A stretch of DNA of 64,000 nucleotides from Sciurus carolinensis. Taxonomy: Eukaryota > Chordata > Mammalia > Rodentia > Sciuridae. Of this stretch, positions 46,750 to 57,687 are shown one piece after another (position 1 is the stretch's first letter; every line of letters starts with the position of its first letter). The notes below the pieces were generated by a model. The model saw nothing but the letters and a program-made list of their open reading frames with translations. It made no database searches and was not told the origin of the DNA. Where the stretch lies: positions 95,356,143-95,420,142 of the forward strand of contig NC_062220.1 of the NCBI RefSeq assembly GCF_902686445.1, given 5' to 3'. The translations under genes and the position numbers were made by a program.

Positions 46750-47240
46750 TTAGAGATACAGAACAAAAATTGCAAGCAGTTCTCCTAACACTCCCAAATG
46801 CTTTGGTTCTGGTTTATCCTCTAAAGTAATATGCACAAAGTCCAGTATCTTTTCACTTGACTTAAAATACCTGAAGAGAGTTATTATGTCTCCTCTTAGC
46901 CTTCCCTGCTCAGAGCTTATCATGCCCCATTTCCTCAACTGCTACTTGAAGACATCGTTACTAATTTCTGTATGTGGTTTTCTTTGCCAAAGACTTTCTT
47001 AAAATACATACCCCAGAATTATTCCTAGTATTCCAGGCATAGTCGTAGGCAAGTACACTTGCCATGAGACTATTAACTCCCTCCTTGGATCTGGAAATTA
47101 TTTCTTAGTATCTTGATATGACATTGGTTTTACTTAACAATCATTTATCCTGAGTGTACACTGACTTTGTTGTTAACTAAATTATCAGTTCTTTCACCCA
47201 GAGTTATTGATTAAAGTCTCCTCACTTCTATATTTGTGCA
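46750..47240 (-). mobile_element. Ancient CR1/L3-like LINE remnant
   Basis: On the minus strand a short frame (46938-46750) reads RLRGDIITLFRYFKS, which fits the RLRGDLIALYxYLK motif at the end of CR1-family ORF2. Further along the plus strand the reverse of other CR1 end blocks appears: 'ctcctcttagccttccctgc', 'catgccccatttcctcaact', 'gactattaactccctccttg' and 'gttattgattaaagtctcct'. It is one of the oldest layers in the window. Confidence 0.7.
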
Positions 47241-48543
47241 ACTGACTTAAAACCTAAGTTCAGAATGCTATCAAAGTTAAATAAATCTTGATTTTTGTTC
47301 CATTATTTCAGTCTATTAGGACATTAAAAAAATTCTTAATTATGAAATATCCCCCTCTTGGTTTGGGGTATTCTGAAAAAAAGTTCTGGTGAATTCAGTT
47401 TGCATGCCTTTATTCAGATTACGAATTCTAGTCTTCACAAACATACAGCCAAGGGTAGACCTGCATTTCTTCCAGAGAAATTATTCTAAGGATTCTCAAA
47501 ATATGTCCTCACACTAGACTCTAGGTACTCTATAGTTAGGTCACTTGTGTAATTCATCACTTTAGTATTTCTACCCAGCAAGAAAGTGATTTGGGGGTAA
47601 AAATTAAATTGAATCAAGCAAACATGACCCCGCATTATGTGTTATTTTCTTCTATAAACACTAAAAACTAGATTTTTCAATAATACATTAAAAATTATCA
47701 GTGATACAGTTTTCAGAATCTATTTTTTTAACAACTGTGAAAATAACATGGATCCTTAGTTTCCTAGCATATACTGATTAACTTCCTACCACCAGATGCT
47801 TAAGACATGGTCTCTATTTTCAAAGATCTGGGAAGAGTAGGGGATTATTTATGGGCCCAGCTACTACATTGGGAGGAGGAAAGTGATGTTTACTACAATA
47901 AAGTAACATACACTTTTTCAAGGAGCCATTTTGCTTTGAGATTAATAATAGTAGGTAAACTGTGCTAATATTTTATTAAATACCTTAAGGAAATATTAGG
48001 CCATAGAGTAAAAAATAAAATTCAAGCTTTTCTGCAATCCCAATTTAAGGTTAATTAAGAACCTGTATGTTCAGTGTATCTGAGGAGTTGACCTAATGTA
48101 TATTATGTGACATTTCAGAGAATCTTAGGATTTTAAGATTGGCAATCATTCCATCCAGCCCCTTACAAATAGCATGCATACTTCTAATCAAAGGTGGGCA
48201 CTGCTATGTAGAATTCACCAGTTTCTGGCACTTCTTTGCCCTCATTGAAAACCTGCTTTAAAAAAAAAAAAAAATTCAATTTCCATTGGCTGTAAATGTG
48301 AAACAGACAAGCTTCTTTGATACAAACATCTCTCCTAACATTCATGTACATATTAGCATATGTATTGCATTTCTTGTCCTAGCAGAAACGTTACTGCTTA
48401 CAAACAATAGAACTGAGCATATTCCATCACCCAGGGAACAGATTTCTAAGGAGCTAATCATTTAGCTTTCCCAAGATACCCATGTCTCCCTGTCAGCCAT
48501 GTCAAGATGCAGTTGCAACTCATCTCGCAACAAAAACACCGAA
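47241..48543. other. Intronic sequence, mostly unassigned
   Basis: 'gaatcttaggattttaagat' with 'tccatccagcccctta' at about 48117-48167 resembles a motif shared by several ancient repeats, family not assigned. No exon was seen. Confidence 0.45.
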
Positions 48544-48577
48544 CACGGAAGCAAATATGATGTAAATGGCTTCCGTG
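48544..48577. repeat. Perfect 9-base inverted repeat with ETS-like cores
   Basis: CACGGAAGC (48544-48552) is matched by its exact complement GCTTCCGTG (48569-48577) across a 16-base loop. Each arm contains a GGAA ETS core and one CpG. Function is inferred only from the motif. Confidence 0.6.
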
Positions 48578-48649
48578 ACCAGTGGATAATAATAATAAGA
48601 AACCCAAAGCTGAAACGTCGATTCAAAAAATCCTGTCCAAACTAGAAGC

Positions 48650-48780
48650 AGCAGAGTACACTGTAAAGAACACAAGCTTTAAAGATTTGGATGAATTCCA
48701 TCTATACTCGTAGTAGCTATGTGAATTTGGGCAAGCTGAATTACCTCTTGGAACCTCAATTTCTTTATCTTTTGGCAACT
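48650..48780 (+). repeat. MIR SINE, 5' half
   Basis: The blocks 'agcagagtacactgtaaag', 'agctatgtgaatttgggcaa' and 'ctcaatttctttatctt' are the forward MIR head and core. Confidence 0.87.
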
Positions 48781-50159
48781 GACACTACAGCAGGAGCCAA
48801 GCTAAAACTCCTGGGTCCATAATTATGGATTTCAGAATTTCTGATATGACTATGAATCTAGAATCAAGGCTTTAGCAGTCAAGAACCACAGCCCCCCGCA
48901 ACTTATTGTTCAGTATTGTCCCAAGAACCAGCAAAATGTGGTCTCTAGCCATTCATTGAAGAAAAGACCCAACCAGCCTGTAAGTTAGGGTTCAACCAGG
49001 TGTTAGTGCCAGCCCTCCAGCAGGTGGACTCTCTCATTGAAATGTCTCCCAGGATTCTGAGGGTGAGAAGGTGTCCAGGGATGCACACGTTCCCCACATC
49101 TGTGTTAAGTCTCATCTCTAGATCTGGCAGTACCCATGACTAGGTGACTGGTCCCATTCTAGGAACACCCTTATCCCCATGATTTTATGTAAATGATATG
49201 CCCAAGAGATGGGCAGACCCCACAGTAGGCTGCCACAACCTTTCCAAAGGAGATGTCCTACTCATGCCTCAGCTAAAAGGGCAGCCCTATAACTTGTTAA
49301 GATTTAGTGCTAAACTTAAACTTAATTAGGAGTCAATTAACCACGAAGTATTTAGTAAACCCTGGTGTTTTGGAAGGAACAAGAGAAATGTAAAAACACA
49401 ATCCTACCCAGAAAGAATTTACAATTTGCAATTGCCTGCTTTCCTCGATTATTTCAAGAAGATTTTGGTTCTAGTAAAATTTGTGGAGAAGTTTTTATAC
49501 TTTGGGGCAAGGTGATTTATAAACACAAGCTATTTTTATTGACTATAGATCTCTAGCCAGTTCATTACAAGGTTGGTGTACCCAGGAGGGAAGAAATGCA
49601 GTGATTAAAAAGCAACAACAGTTGCTGTTTCTTCTAAGTGACTTTCACAATAGGGGCACAAGGCAGGGCCAGTTTTTCACGCATCAGCCCACAATGAGAT
49701 AAGTAATTCTGGGCACACTATCCTTCAGAGTTTCCACTGCAGCCACCTTGCTCAGACCAAATGCAGCTCAAGTTTAAATCATGGTGCATCTGGATAGAGT
49801 GTCAGTGCCTGTTAGAAAATCAAACAGGACGTTCCCACCATAAGCTGAGTTTCATCTGTGAGTGTTTTAAGAATTGAAGAAGTTAATTTTGAAAATCTAA
49901 GAAACACATTTTTCCTCTGGTTCTTTCCAAGCAAAGAGATCTGACTAGCCAGCCTAGCCTGGGTTATAAGGCACCAAATGTGAAATCCCTTTGCACACTA
50001 AGAGGAAAAGTTCTTAGATGACCATATGGGATCATCCACCACCCAAACAGTTGATTTGATGTCTGTGTGGGTGTGCATGTCATGGGGTGGGGGAGGGGAG
50101 GAGGAAAGGAGAAATATAATGATATACTCAGGAAAAGTTCAGAGGAGCCTAGTGGTGGT
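48781..50159. other. Intronic sequence, nothing recognised
   Basis: No named repeat or exon was seen; a GGGGTGGGGGAGGGG tract lies at about 50085-50099. Confidence 0.5.
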
Positions 50160-50300
50160 GGTGATGGGGTTTGGGCTGGAAATAGAGTTCTGAGTTCCAG
50201 TTGTTATTTGAGTTCTTTTCAGTTATGCAATCTGTTCTAGTTTCTGGACCTCCAAATAAATGCTCTCTTCTATAAAATGGAGATTAAGGCATTACCTGCA
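50160..50300 (+). repeat. MIR SINE, first piece (interrupted)
   Basis: 'gagttctgagttccagttgt', 'gtttctggacctccaaata' and 'tataaaatggagattaagg' are forward MIR blocks. The copy is cut by an LTR at 50301. Confidence 0.75.
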
Positions 50301-50635
50301 TGTTAGTCCATTTTCTGTCACTGTAACAAAATACCTGAGACAATCAACTTATAGGGAAGCTCACAGTTTCAGAGGTTTCAGTCTATGGTTGCTGGAGCAC
50401 ATAATAGCAGAAACAGCATAGTGGAAGAAGCTGCTCACCTCACAAGACCCAGAAAACAGAGAGAGAGAAAGGGGTACGGGTCCCACCCAATATCCCCTTC
50501 AAGGACCTTCCTAGGGACCTTACTTCCTTCCATTAGGCTCCACATTCTAAAGTTCTACCATCTACCAACAGCAACACAGGTTGGTGACCACACCTTTAAT
50601 GATGGCACTTTAGCATATTGATCCAAACTATATCA
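50301..50635 (-). mobile_element. MaLR LTR (MST/ORR1-like), inserted in MIR
   Basis: The plus strand runs from 'tgttagtccattttctgtca' through 'gctcacagtttcagaggttt' and 'tatccccttcaagg' to 'gatccaaactatatca', the reverse of a MaLR LTR with TG...CA ends. Confidence 0.9.
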
Positions 50636-50735
50636 ATCTGTCTCATAGGATGGCTTAAGTATTACATGTGATAATAAAGGTCAAAATTTTTAGCAACACA
50701 ACCAGCACATATTAAGTACTCAAAAATATTCTTGT
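50636..50735 (+). repeat. MIR SINE, second piece
   Basis: 'ctgtctcataggatggctta', 'caacacaaccagcacatatt' and 'aagtactcaaaaatattc' continue the MIR from 50300. This proves the LTR is the younger element. Confidence 0.75.
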
Positions 50736-51175
50736 TTTATTTTTAATACGTCAGGTATAACACAGAGAAGAGGAAGAGGAAGGGAAGGTGCTTAATAAAT
50801 GAAGTCACATGGATTGAAGGAAACATTGAAACAAGACAGACATTAATTATAATCTCTTTGAAAGAAATTATATTACCAAGGGAGTTTTTACATGATTCTT
50901 TCCATGTATATGTTCTTTGGTAGGCTTTGCATCCTGCCTCTGGTTTAAGAGTTAAAGTCAATGATCTCATGCTACATAGTTGTTATATTTTTTGAAAAAA
51001 AATTTTAACAACCTTTTTAAACCAATGTCTAACTTTATAGGATTAAAGAGAAGGAGTGTTAGAAGACTAATCTCCTTTAGTGGTCTCCTCAGGCACAGTT
51101 ATACATTAGCACATTCTGCCCTTTGGAGGTTGAAATCAAGTTCTCCCAAACCATGAGGCTCTCACTGAATTCTTT
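50736..51175. other. Intronic sequence, nothing recognised
   Basis: No named repeat was seen. Confidence 0.5.
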
Positions 51176-51298
51176 ATTATTATTATTATTATTATTATTT
51201 TATTTTTTACAGACTACATTTTGATTCATTGTACACAAATGGGGTACATCATTTCATTCCTATGGTTGTACACAACGTTACCTTTTTCTTTACAAAGC
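51176..51298 (-). mobile_element. 5'-truncated L1 end with (TTA)n tail
   Basis: A (TTA)n run is followed by 'ttttgattcattgtacacaa' and 'atggggtacatcatttcatt', the reverse of the L1 3' terminus. Only about 110 bases of body are present. Confidence 0.88.
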
Positions 51299-51984
51299 CT
51301 TCATCCTTCCCCTCTTCAGAGGTCCCCCAACCATTGAGGCCATATCTGGCTCAGTCACACCCCCTCAGTCCAGCAAACTCAGCACTGCCGAGAAGCTGGT
51401 CACAGCTTTTGATGCGAGTTTGTGCACATGTGGGTACACACTCATGCCCACCCTTGTGCCCACAAAGTGCTGGCCTTTGTGTCTATTAGTGAGAATGCCG
51501 CTCTTCACTTTTCTGAGCTTAATCTAAACATGGATGGAAAGGAGTGGGTGCTGCTGGCAGTTCTTCTAGTTAATGGTCTCTAGCTGGAGCTTTTTCAGAC
51601 TAGAAAACATTATCTTTAAAATTCGGACCTTGGCATAATGTTACCAACTTCCTATTGTGTTAAGTAACACTGTGTGAAGATTCTTCTGCCATTACCCCCA
51701 ATATAAATTAAAGACCAAAGCTTATTTTTCCCCCTAAAGAAGTTGAAAGGACACAATTGCAGGGAAAGGTTAGTCCTTCAGTGACACAAAAAGAAAGATA
51801 GATGCCAATTATCCACGGGCATGCACAAACACATGTACATGCATGCATACACAAATTATATATTATATTTTTATACAATATTATATGTCTTACTTTGATT
51901 CTGTGGAGTTGGTTTCATATAAATGCTAAGTTGTTTTCTTCAGGATATATCAAAGCAACAGAGCTGTAAAATGTTTTCAAAATC
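51299..51984. other. Intronic sequence, nothing recognised
   Basis: No named repeat or exon. A short CATG-rich run lies at about 51816-51848. Confidence 0.5.
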
Positions 51985-53370
51985 AACCACTCCACACCCA
52001 CATAAATACAGTTTTCTCATCCTAGACAAAGGCACCATAAACATACATTGCAGAAAAGATAGCCTCTTCAACAAATGGTGCTGGGAAATCTAGAGATGCA
52101 TATGTAATAGAATGAAATTGAATCCCTATCTCTCACCCTGCACTCAACTCTAAGTGGATCAAGGACTGAGGCATTAGGTCAGAGACCCTGTGCTTACTAG
52201 AAGAAAAAGTAGGCCCAACTCTCCATCATGTCAGCTTAGGAACTGACTTACTCAATAAGACTCCTAACGTGCAAGAAGGAAAATCAAAAATCAATAAATG
52301 AGAGGGTATCAAACTGAAAAGCTTCTTCACAGCAAAGGAAACAGTCAAGAACATGAACAGAGATGCTTAAGAATGGGAGAAAATCTTTACCACCTGCACT
52401 AATTTCCAGGATATACAAAGAACTCAAAAAATTTAACACCAGAAAAATAAATAGCCCAATCAAGAAATGGGCAAAGGAACTGAACAAATAATTCACAGAG
52501 GAAGAAATATGAATGGTCAAAAATATATGAAAAAATGTATAACATCTCTAGTAATTAGAAAAATGTAAACTAAAACTACACTGAGATTCCATCTCACTCC
52601 AATCAGATTGGTAATTATAAAGAATACAAGTAACAATAAATGTTGACAAGGATGTGGGAGAAAAGATATTCTCATACCTTGTTGGTGGGACTGAAAATGG
52701 GTGCAACCACTATGCAAAGCAGTATGGAAATTCCTTAGAAAACTTGGAATGGAACTACTATTTAACCCAATTATCCCACTCCTCATTTTATACCCAAAGG
52801 ACTTAAAAGCAACATACTACAGTGATGCAGCCACATCAATGTTTACAGCAGCTCAACTCACAATAGCCAACCTATGTAAACAAGCTAGGTTTAATTTGTC
52901 CTTAAACAAATGAATGGATAAAGATAATATGGTATATATACACAATGGAATATTACTCAGCCATAAAGAATGAGATTATGGCATTTGCTAGTAAATCAAT
53001 AGAACTGGAGAACATCATGCTAAGTGAAATAAGCCAAAGCCCCCCCCCCCCGCAAAAAAGGCTGAATATTCTCTCTGATTTGTTGATGCTAACCCAAAAC
53101 AATGGATGGTGGGAAGGGGAATAATAGAAATCCATTGGATTAGACAAAGGAAAATAAAGGGAATGGTGGGGGAGGGGAATAGTGAAGATAGTAGAATTAA
53201 CTGGATATAACCTTTCTAGCCTTGTATTTGAATACACCACCAGGGTAATGCCATATCATGTGCAACCACAAGAGTAGGATCCTAAATAGTATAAGTTATA
53301 CTCTATGTATATATAATTTGCCAAAATACATTCTACTGTCATGTATAACTAAAAAGATCAAATTTTAAAA
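51985..53370 (+). mobile_element. 5'-truncated L1, late ORF2 and 3' UTR, decayed
   Basis: L1 ORF2 blocks in order include 'gatagcctcttcaacaaatg', 'caagaaatgggcaaaggaac', 'ccatctcactccaatcagat', 'caatggaatattactcagcc' and a 3' UTR ending near 'attctactgtcatgtataac'. Stops break the frame in several places, so it is older than the copy at 42385. A run of 12 C lies at 53040-53051. It lies antisense to ELMO1. Confidence 0.94.
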
Positions 53371-54234
53371 ACATTCTTTAAATCACCCACTCTTGAGGGG
53401 AGAGTTTCTAGCTGGCTTATTGTGTTTTCATTGTAGCTTTTAAAATTCACTTTAAAAACCTGGGGGCAAGGAGCCATGTGCCACTTGCTCTGTCTCCTTC
53501 CGTCCTCAAGGGCATACCTATGCTGCCCTGCCACACGGAGGTGCAGGAGACAGGCACCCCAACCAGAAGTGATCAGGGAAGAAAGGGAGGAAAAGGAAGG
53601 AATCCTGCCAAGCTCTCACGGGACTTGAGGAAGTCATGGGACTTGATTTTGTGCATGTCACTAGAGTAAATCACTTTGGTTCCACAAGGACTCATTTCCT
53701 TCTATCATGAGATTCTATCCACAGAATCTCAATTCAGGAAGTCCTGGGGCAGTTCTCCAGGACTAGGACCACTTCTGGACCTGTGAACTCTTTAGTAAAG
53801 AGTTTGCAGTTTGATTTCATCCACACTCAAAAAGGATTTATCAGAGATTTCTGGAACTCATGGCAGGCCCCTTCCAAGAAAGGATGGGGCATCCAAGAAG
53901 GGATTAAGTACTGTGGGTAGGGGCCTAGGCCCTAGTGAGGTAGTCCATTGGTTTAAGATTTCCCATCAGGGCCACAGAGGCAGTGGAAGGTCTCCCTGTG
54001 GTGAGTACTCAGGTGAGAGCTGAATGCTGGAATCTCTTCCTATGCCTAGTGAACCCCTTCAGACAGCTCCTTTACCTTCACTCCTATATGACTCTTTATG
54101 CTGATTCATTCTCTCCACAAACCCAAGGAGATCAATTGCAATCCACCTAGGGCAACTAGCACCTCACGGAGGTTTTACACAGATGCTATGAGTACGAGCG
54201 AATCACAATGCAATCCTCATCTGAAGTTGGTACC
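53371..54234. other. Unassigned sequence with two perfect hairpins
   Basis: No named repeat. GAGATTCT / AGAATCTC (53709-53716, 53723-53730) and AACTCTTT / AAAGAGTT (53786-53793, 53797-53804) are both perfect 8-base stems with short loops, 55 bases apart. Open frames at 53478-53669 and 53811-54023 have no recognisable domain. Confidence 0.5.
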
Positions 54235-54506
54235 GAATGCACGTCTCTCCTCGCAGCCATCTTTCCTGGTTTCCAACCTCTTCCTGCACTGGAATCACAA
54301 AACCCTCGGGAAGTGATGATAACTAAATGCCAACAGTTATCCTATGTGTGGGCCTGTACCTGCCCTTGGGCAAGTCATATATTTACCATTTCTTTCCCTT
54401 TCTCCATTGCCAGCTCAGATGGGTAATTTGGAGCCACTGGGAACTAATGAGAATGAAAGGCATTGCTACCATTACTTTTTGGTGCCAGGAGGTCTCTAGT
54501 GGGAAC
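54235..54506 (+). repeat. Inverted duplication, left arm
   Basis: This arm pairs with 55007-55286 in reverse complement. In the best part ('gtgggcctgtacctgcccttg' trimmed to its shared core, then 'gccagctcagatgggtaatt' and 'ggagccactgggaactaatg') the two arms agree at roughly nine of ten positions by eye. Both arms also read as the same peptide run on opposite strands (LYLPLGKS, then HCQLRWVIWSHWELM), which reflects the duplication rather than a gene. Confidence 0.9.
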
Positions 54507-55006
54507 CCCAGATTGTGGGTGCCAGCCAGTCACAATCCTTTGCAGCACTTGTCAAGAGTAGTAGCTTAAAATTATTTTGAAGCAAGAATGCAAGATTAGG
54601 AACACTGTCTCAGCTTGTGCATATGGAATACCATAAAAATTGGATAACTTCTCCTTGAGGAAAACTAATAATATGTGTGTTAAACTTCTAGTATAGAGTA
54701 GTAGAAACTATTTTATGGCCTATTAATTAGCTGTTATATTTTCCCTTTTCCTTGTATGGAAGAAGCCATCTCTCTGTTTCACTGCTTTTCAGTAGGGACT
54801 GCCATCAATAGTATCTCACAGAGCCAAAAAATGATTCAGTATTATGTTAATCATTAGGAATTATTTCTAACTGGCAAGGAGATTAAGGCTTTAACTCCCA
54901 CTTGGGGAAATGTGGCTTTGAAGTCATGTGCAGGAGGCACAAGGCAGCACGGTTTAAATCTGGGCAGGTTTCTCTTTTTCTTTATTATCCTTTTCCTCCC
55001 TCAAAT
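54507..55006. other. Spacer between the inverted arms
   Basis: About 500 bases with no recognised repeat separate the two arms. Confidence 0.6.
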
Positions 55007-55286
55007 GTTCCCACCAGAGACCTCATGGCACCAGAGCAATAATGGTAACAATGCCTTTCATTTTCTCATTAGTTCCCAGTGGCTCCAAATTACCCATCTG
55101 AGCTGGCAATGGAGTAAGGGAAAGGAATGATAAATAAATGACTTGCCCAAGGGCAGGTACAGGCCCACACATTGGCTACCTGTTGGTGGTTTAGTTATGA
55201 CAGTCATCACTTCCAGAGGCTTCTGTGATACCATCACGGGACGAGGATGAAAACAAGGAAAGATGTCTCCGAGGAAAGACACACCT
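55007..55286 (-). repeat. Inverted duplication, right arm
   Basis: This is the reverse-complement partner of 54235-54506. The match ends near 55286 on one side and at 55007 on the other, and no poly(A), target-site duplication or LTR end was seen at either edge. Part of the arm has a faint MIR-like block ('cccttgggcaagtcattt'), but the two arms are far more alike than two independent MIR copies would be. Confidence 0.9.
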
Positions 55287-55344
55287 TCAGCAACTACTAT
55301 GGATTTGACCCTCTGTTAGGGAGTTCTAAACCTATGATTGCTTG

Positions 55345-55480
55345 TGACCTTCACATGATGTAGGAATTACTATCCACGCTTTTAAAGACCAGTGGAGAGT
55401 TTAAATTAAGTAACTTGTCTGCTGTCACAGCAAGAGACAAAATGAGGGTTTAGTGATCTAACTCTGACCCTGCCACTGAG
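55345..55480 (-). repeat. MIR SINE fragment
   Basis: 'gatgtaggaattactatcca', 'ttaagtaacttgtctgctgt' and 'cacagcaagagacaaaatga' are reverse MIR blocks. Confidence 0.65.
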
Positions 55481-55845
55481 AAAGCGATAGAATTGTCTTT
55501 TCTTTATGGTTGGAAATGAACCTACAGAATCTAGAACAATGGACCAAACCATAAAAACCAGAGTCAAAAATTCTTTGGGGTTTTGATACCTAAGGAATAT
55601 TAAATATTGGTTTTGCTTTATTTGCATCACCTGATTCTGGCCCCATTTGGCAGTGTATTGGGGAGGAGGGAGACCCAGGAGGGAAAGAAGGAGGACTCAG
55701 ACAGTTCTGACCACAGAGGCTCCGCAGACAAAGATTCAGATTTCCAAGTACAAAAATAAATGACCACTACTGCCAATGTCTATTTTTTTATTTTCCCTAG
55801 CTTTTTTATTATTTGCTTTGTATTTTTACAAAGAGAATACCTGGT
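55481..55845. other. Intronic sequence, nothing recognised
   Basis: No named repeat was seen. Confidence 0.45.
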
Positions 55846-56277
55846 TGCTATGGTTTAGATATGAGGTATCCTTCATGTGTGAGACAATGCAAGAAAGTTT
55901 AGACGTGAAATGACTGGGTCATAAGAGCCTTAACGTAGTCAGTGAATTAATCCCCTGACAGGGATTAACTGACTGGTAACTATAGGCAAGGAGGGAGTGG
56001 ATGGAGGAGGAGGGTCACTGGGGGTGTGTCTTTTGGGTATATATTTTGTCCTTGGTGAGGAAAGTCTCTCTTTGCTTCCTGTTTCCAAGTTCTGAGCCCC
56101 TTCCCTCCACCACATTCTTCTGCCATGATGTTTTGCCTCACCACAGGCCCTGACGAAGGGAGTCATCTGTCTATGAACTGAGACCTCCAAAACTCTGAGC
56201 CCCGAAATAAATTTTCCTCTCCAAAATTGTTCTTGTCTGGTTTTTTGGTCACAGCAGTGAAAAAGCTGACTAAAATA
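55846..56277 (+). mobile_element. MaLR LTR (MST/ORR1-like), solo
   Basis: The element runs from 'tgctatggtttagatatgag' through 'gacagggattaactgactgg', 'tttgggtatatattttgtcc' and 'gccccgaaataaattttcct' to 'gcagtgaaaaagctgactaa'. It aligns end to end with the LTR at 30115-30549, so both belong to one subfamily. Confidence 0.92.
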
Positions 56278-56894
56278 CTGAGTAACATCAGGTATGTTTT
56301 AGCCTAAAATGTTTACCTTCCATTGTCATTGACTAACAGACTCTGGTAGTCAGAGAACCAGATGTAGTTAGATTAATAGGGAGGGAGGCATTTTACATGG
56401 AAATCAGGTAGGATGGAAAAGGTGGTTTGTTTTTGAACCTACAAGGAATTTAAAAAGAATAGATTTATATAATGATTAAAAAAAAAAAAACAAAACAGTT
56501 GAATTGTCACTCACTGTTTTATACCAGGTAGTTACATAAAGGTAGTCCCCCTTCTAAACACTGGACACAGCCACAATTTAGGGATCTATTCTGAATGAGG
56601 AAACTTATTGTAAAGAGAAAACTTTGATTGTTTTTTTTTTTTTTTAAACAAATGGTTGAAGAAAGAAGTGACCAGGCTGACAACTTCCTCCCTTTCTTTC
56701 TCCTATTCTTCACTCCTCTCTTCCTCCCTTCTTCCTTCCTTCCTAGTTTCTACATTGTTTCCTTGATCACCATACACAGAATGAATACTGAGCTAGACTA
56801 GTGGGGAACAGAGTGCTAAATCAGTCAGTGGTCTTCAAAGAGCACATGTAAGCAGACAACAGAAGAATGAAGGCAAACGCATTTAGAAATAGGG
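56278..56894. other. Intronic sequence with low-complexity tracts
   Basis: An A tract lies near 56478 and a T tract near 56630. A pyrimidine-rich (CTTCC)n-like run occupies 56690-56746. No exon was seen. Confidence 0.55.
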
Positions 56895-57207
56895 TGTACA
56901 ATGGCTTGAATGTGTCCTAAAAGTTCATGTGTTAGAAACTGAATCCCTAATGCAGCAGTGCTGTTAAGTGGTGGGAACTTTAAGTAATGATTAGATGGTT
57001 AATACCATTTTCTGAGTGGGTTCACCCACGTTCCTCTCTGCCTTGCAAATTAGCTTTTCCTGTCCTTCCATCCTTTACTGCAGGATGTGGAAGCACAAAG
57101 TGCCATACTGGAACTTTCAAGCTCCAGACCATGAGCCAGACAAATTTCTGTTCTTTATAAAGTACCCAATGTCAAGTATTCTGTGACAGTAGCAGAAAAT
57201 GGGTTAA
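56895..57207 (+). mobile_element. MaLR LTR (MST-like), solo, diverged
   Basis: 'aatggcttgaatgtgtccta', 'gttcatgtgttagaaactga', 'ctaatgcagcagtgctgtta', 'aaatttctgttctttataaa' and 'gtagcagaaaatgggttaag' follow a forward MaLR LTR. Confidence 0.85.
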
Positions 57208-57679
57208 GGTGGGTAACTTAAGGAGGCTCTGCTGTTTGTTACATTTTACAATGATAATGGATTTTTAAATAAAAAAGGGAAGCAAATAAATTATATTCAA
57301 TTGAATATATTGAAAGACCTCAATACTCATGGGACTTTGTGACTCAAAGAGTTAGATAAAGTACCAACATTTTCACAGTTTGATATTTTACATTTGAAAT
57401 CTTATTCTTTTAATCCTTGATATTCTGTGACTTGATGAAATCCCAAATATGCTTCATCTAAAAAAAATGGAGACGCACACTGAAAGGTGATGCAAGACTC
57501 TGGTTGAAAATAAATGCTGGCAGGGCTATATTTCATTTTATGGGAAGTGTTGAGCATTCAACCTGCAGTGTCGTAGTTGACACAGCAGCATCCTGTAATC
57601 ACCCCTAAAGGCCATTTGATTTGATAATATATTCACCACCATGTGCAATTTACATAATGTTTTACAATTATCCATTAAT

Positions 57680-57687
57680 ATGCAAAT
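57680..57687 (+). promoter_or_regulatory. Octamer (POU) motif
   Basis: ATGCAAAT is an exact match to the octamer bound by OCT1/OCT2-type factors, in AT-rich unique sequence. A single site like this also arises by chance. Confidence 0.3.

Noticed and set aside
54208..55282. Matching peptides on opposite strands as a duplicated small gene
   Set aside because: The shared peptide reflects the inverted DNA duplication; the frames have no conserved start and no codon-level signs of selection that I can see.
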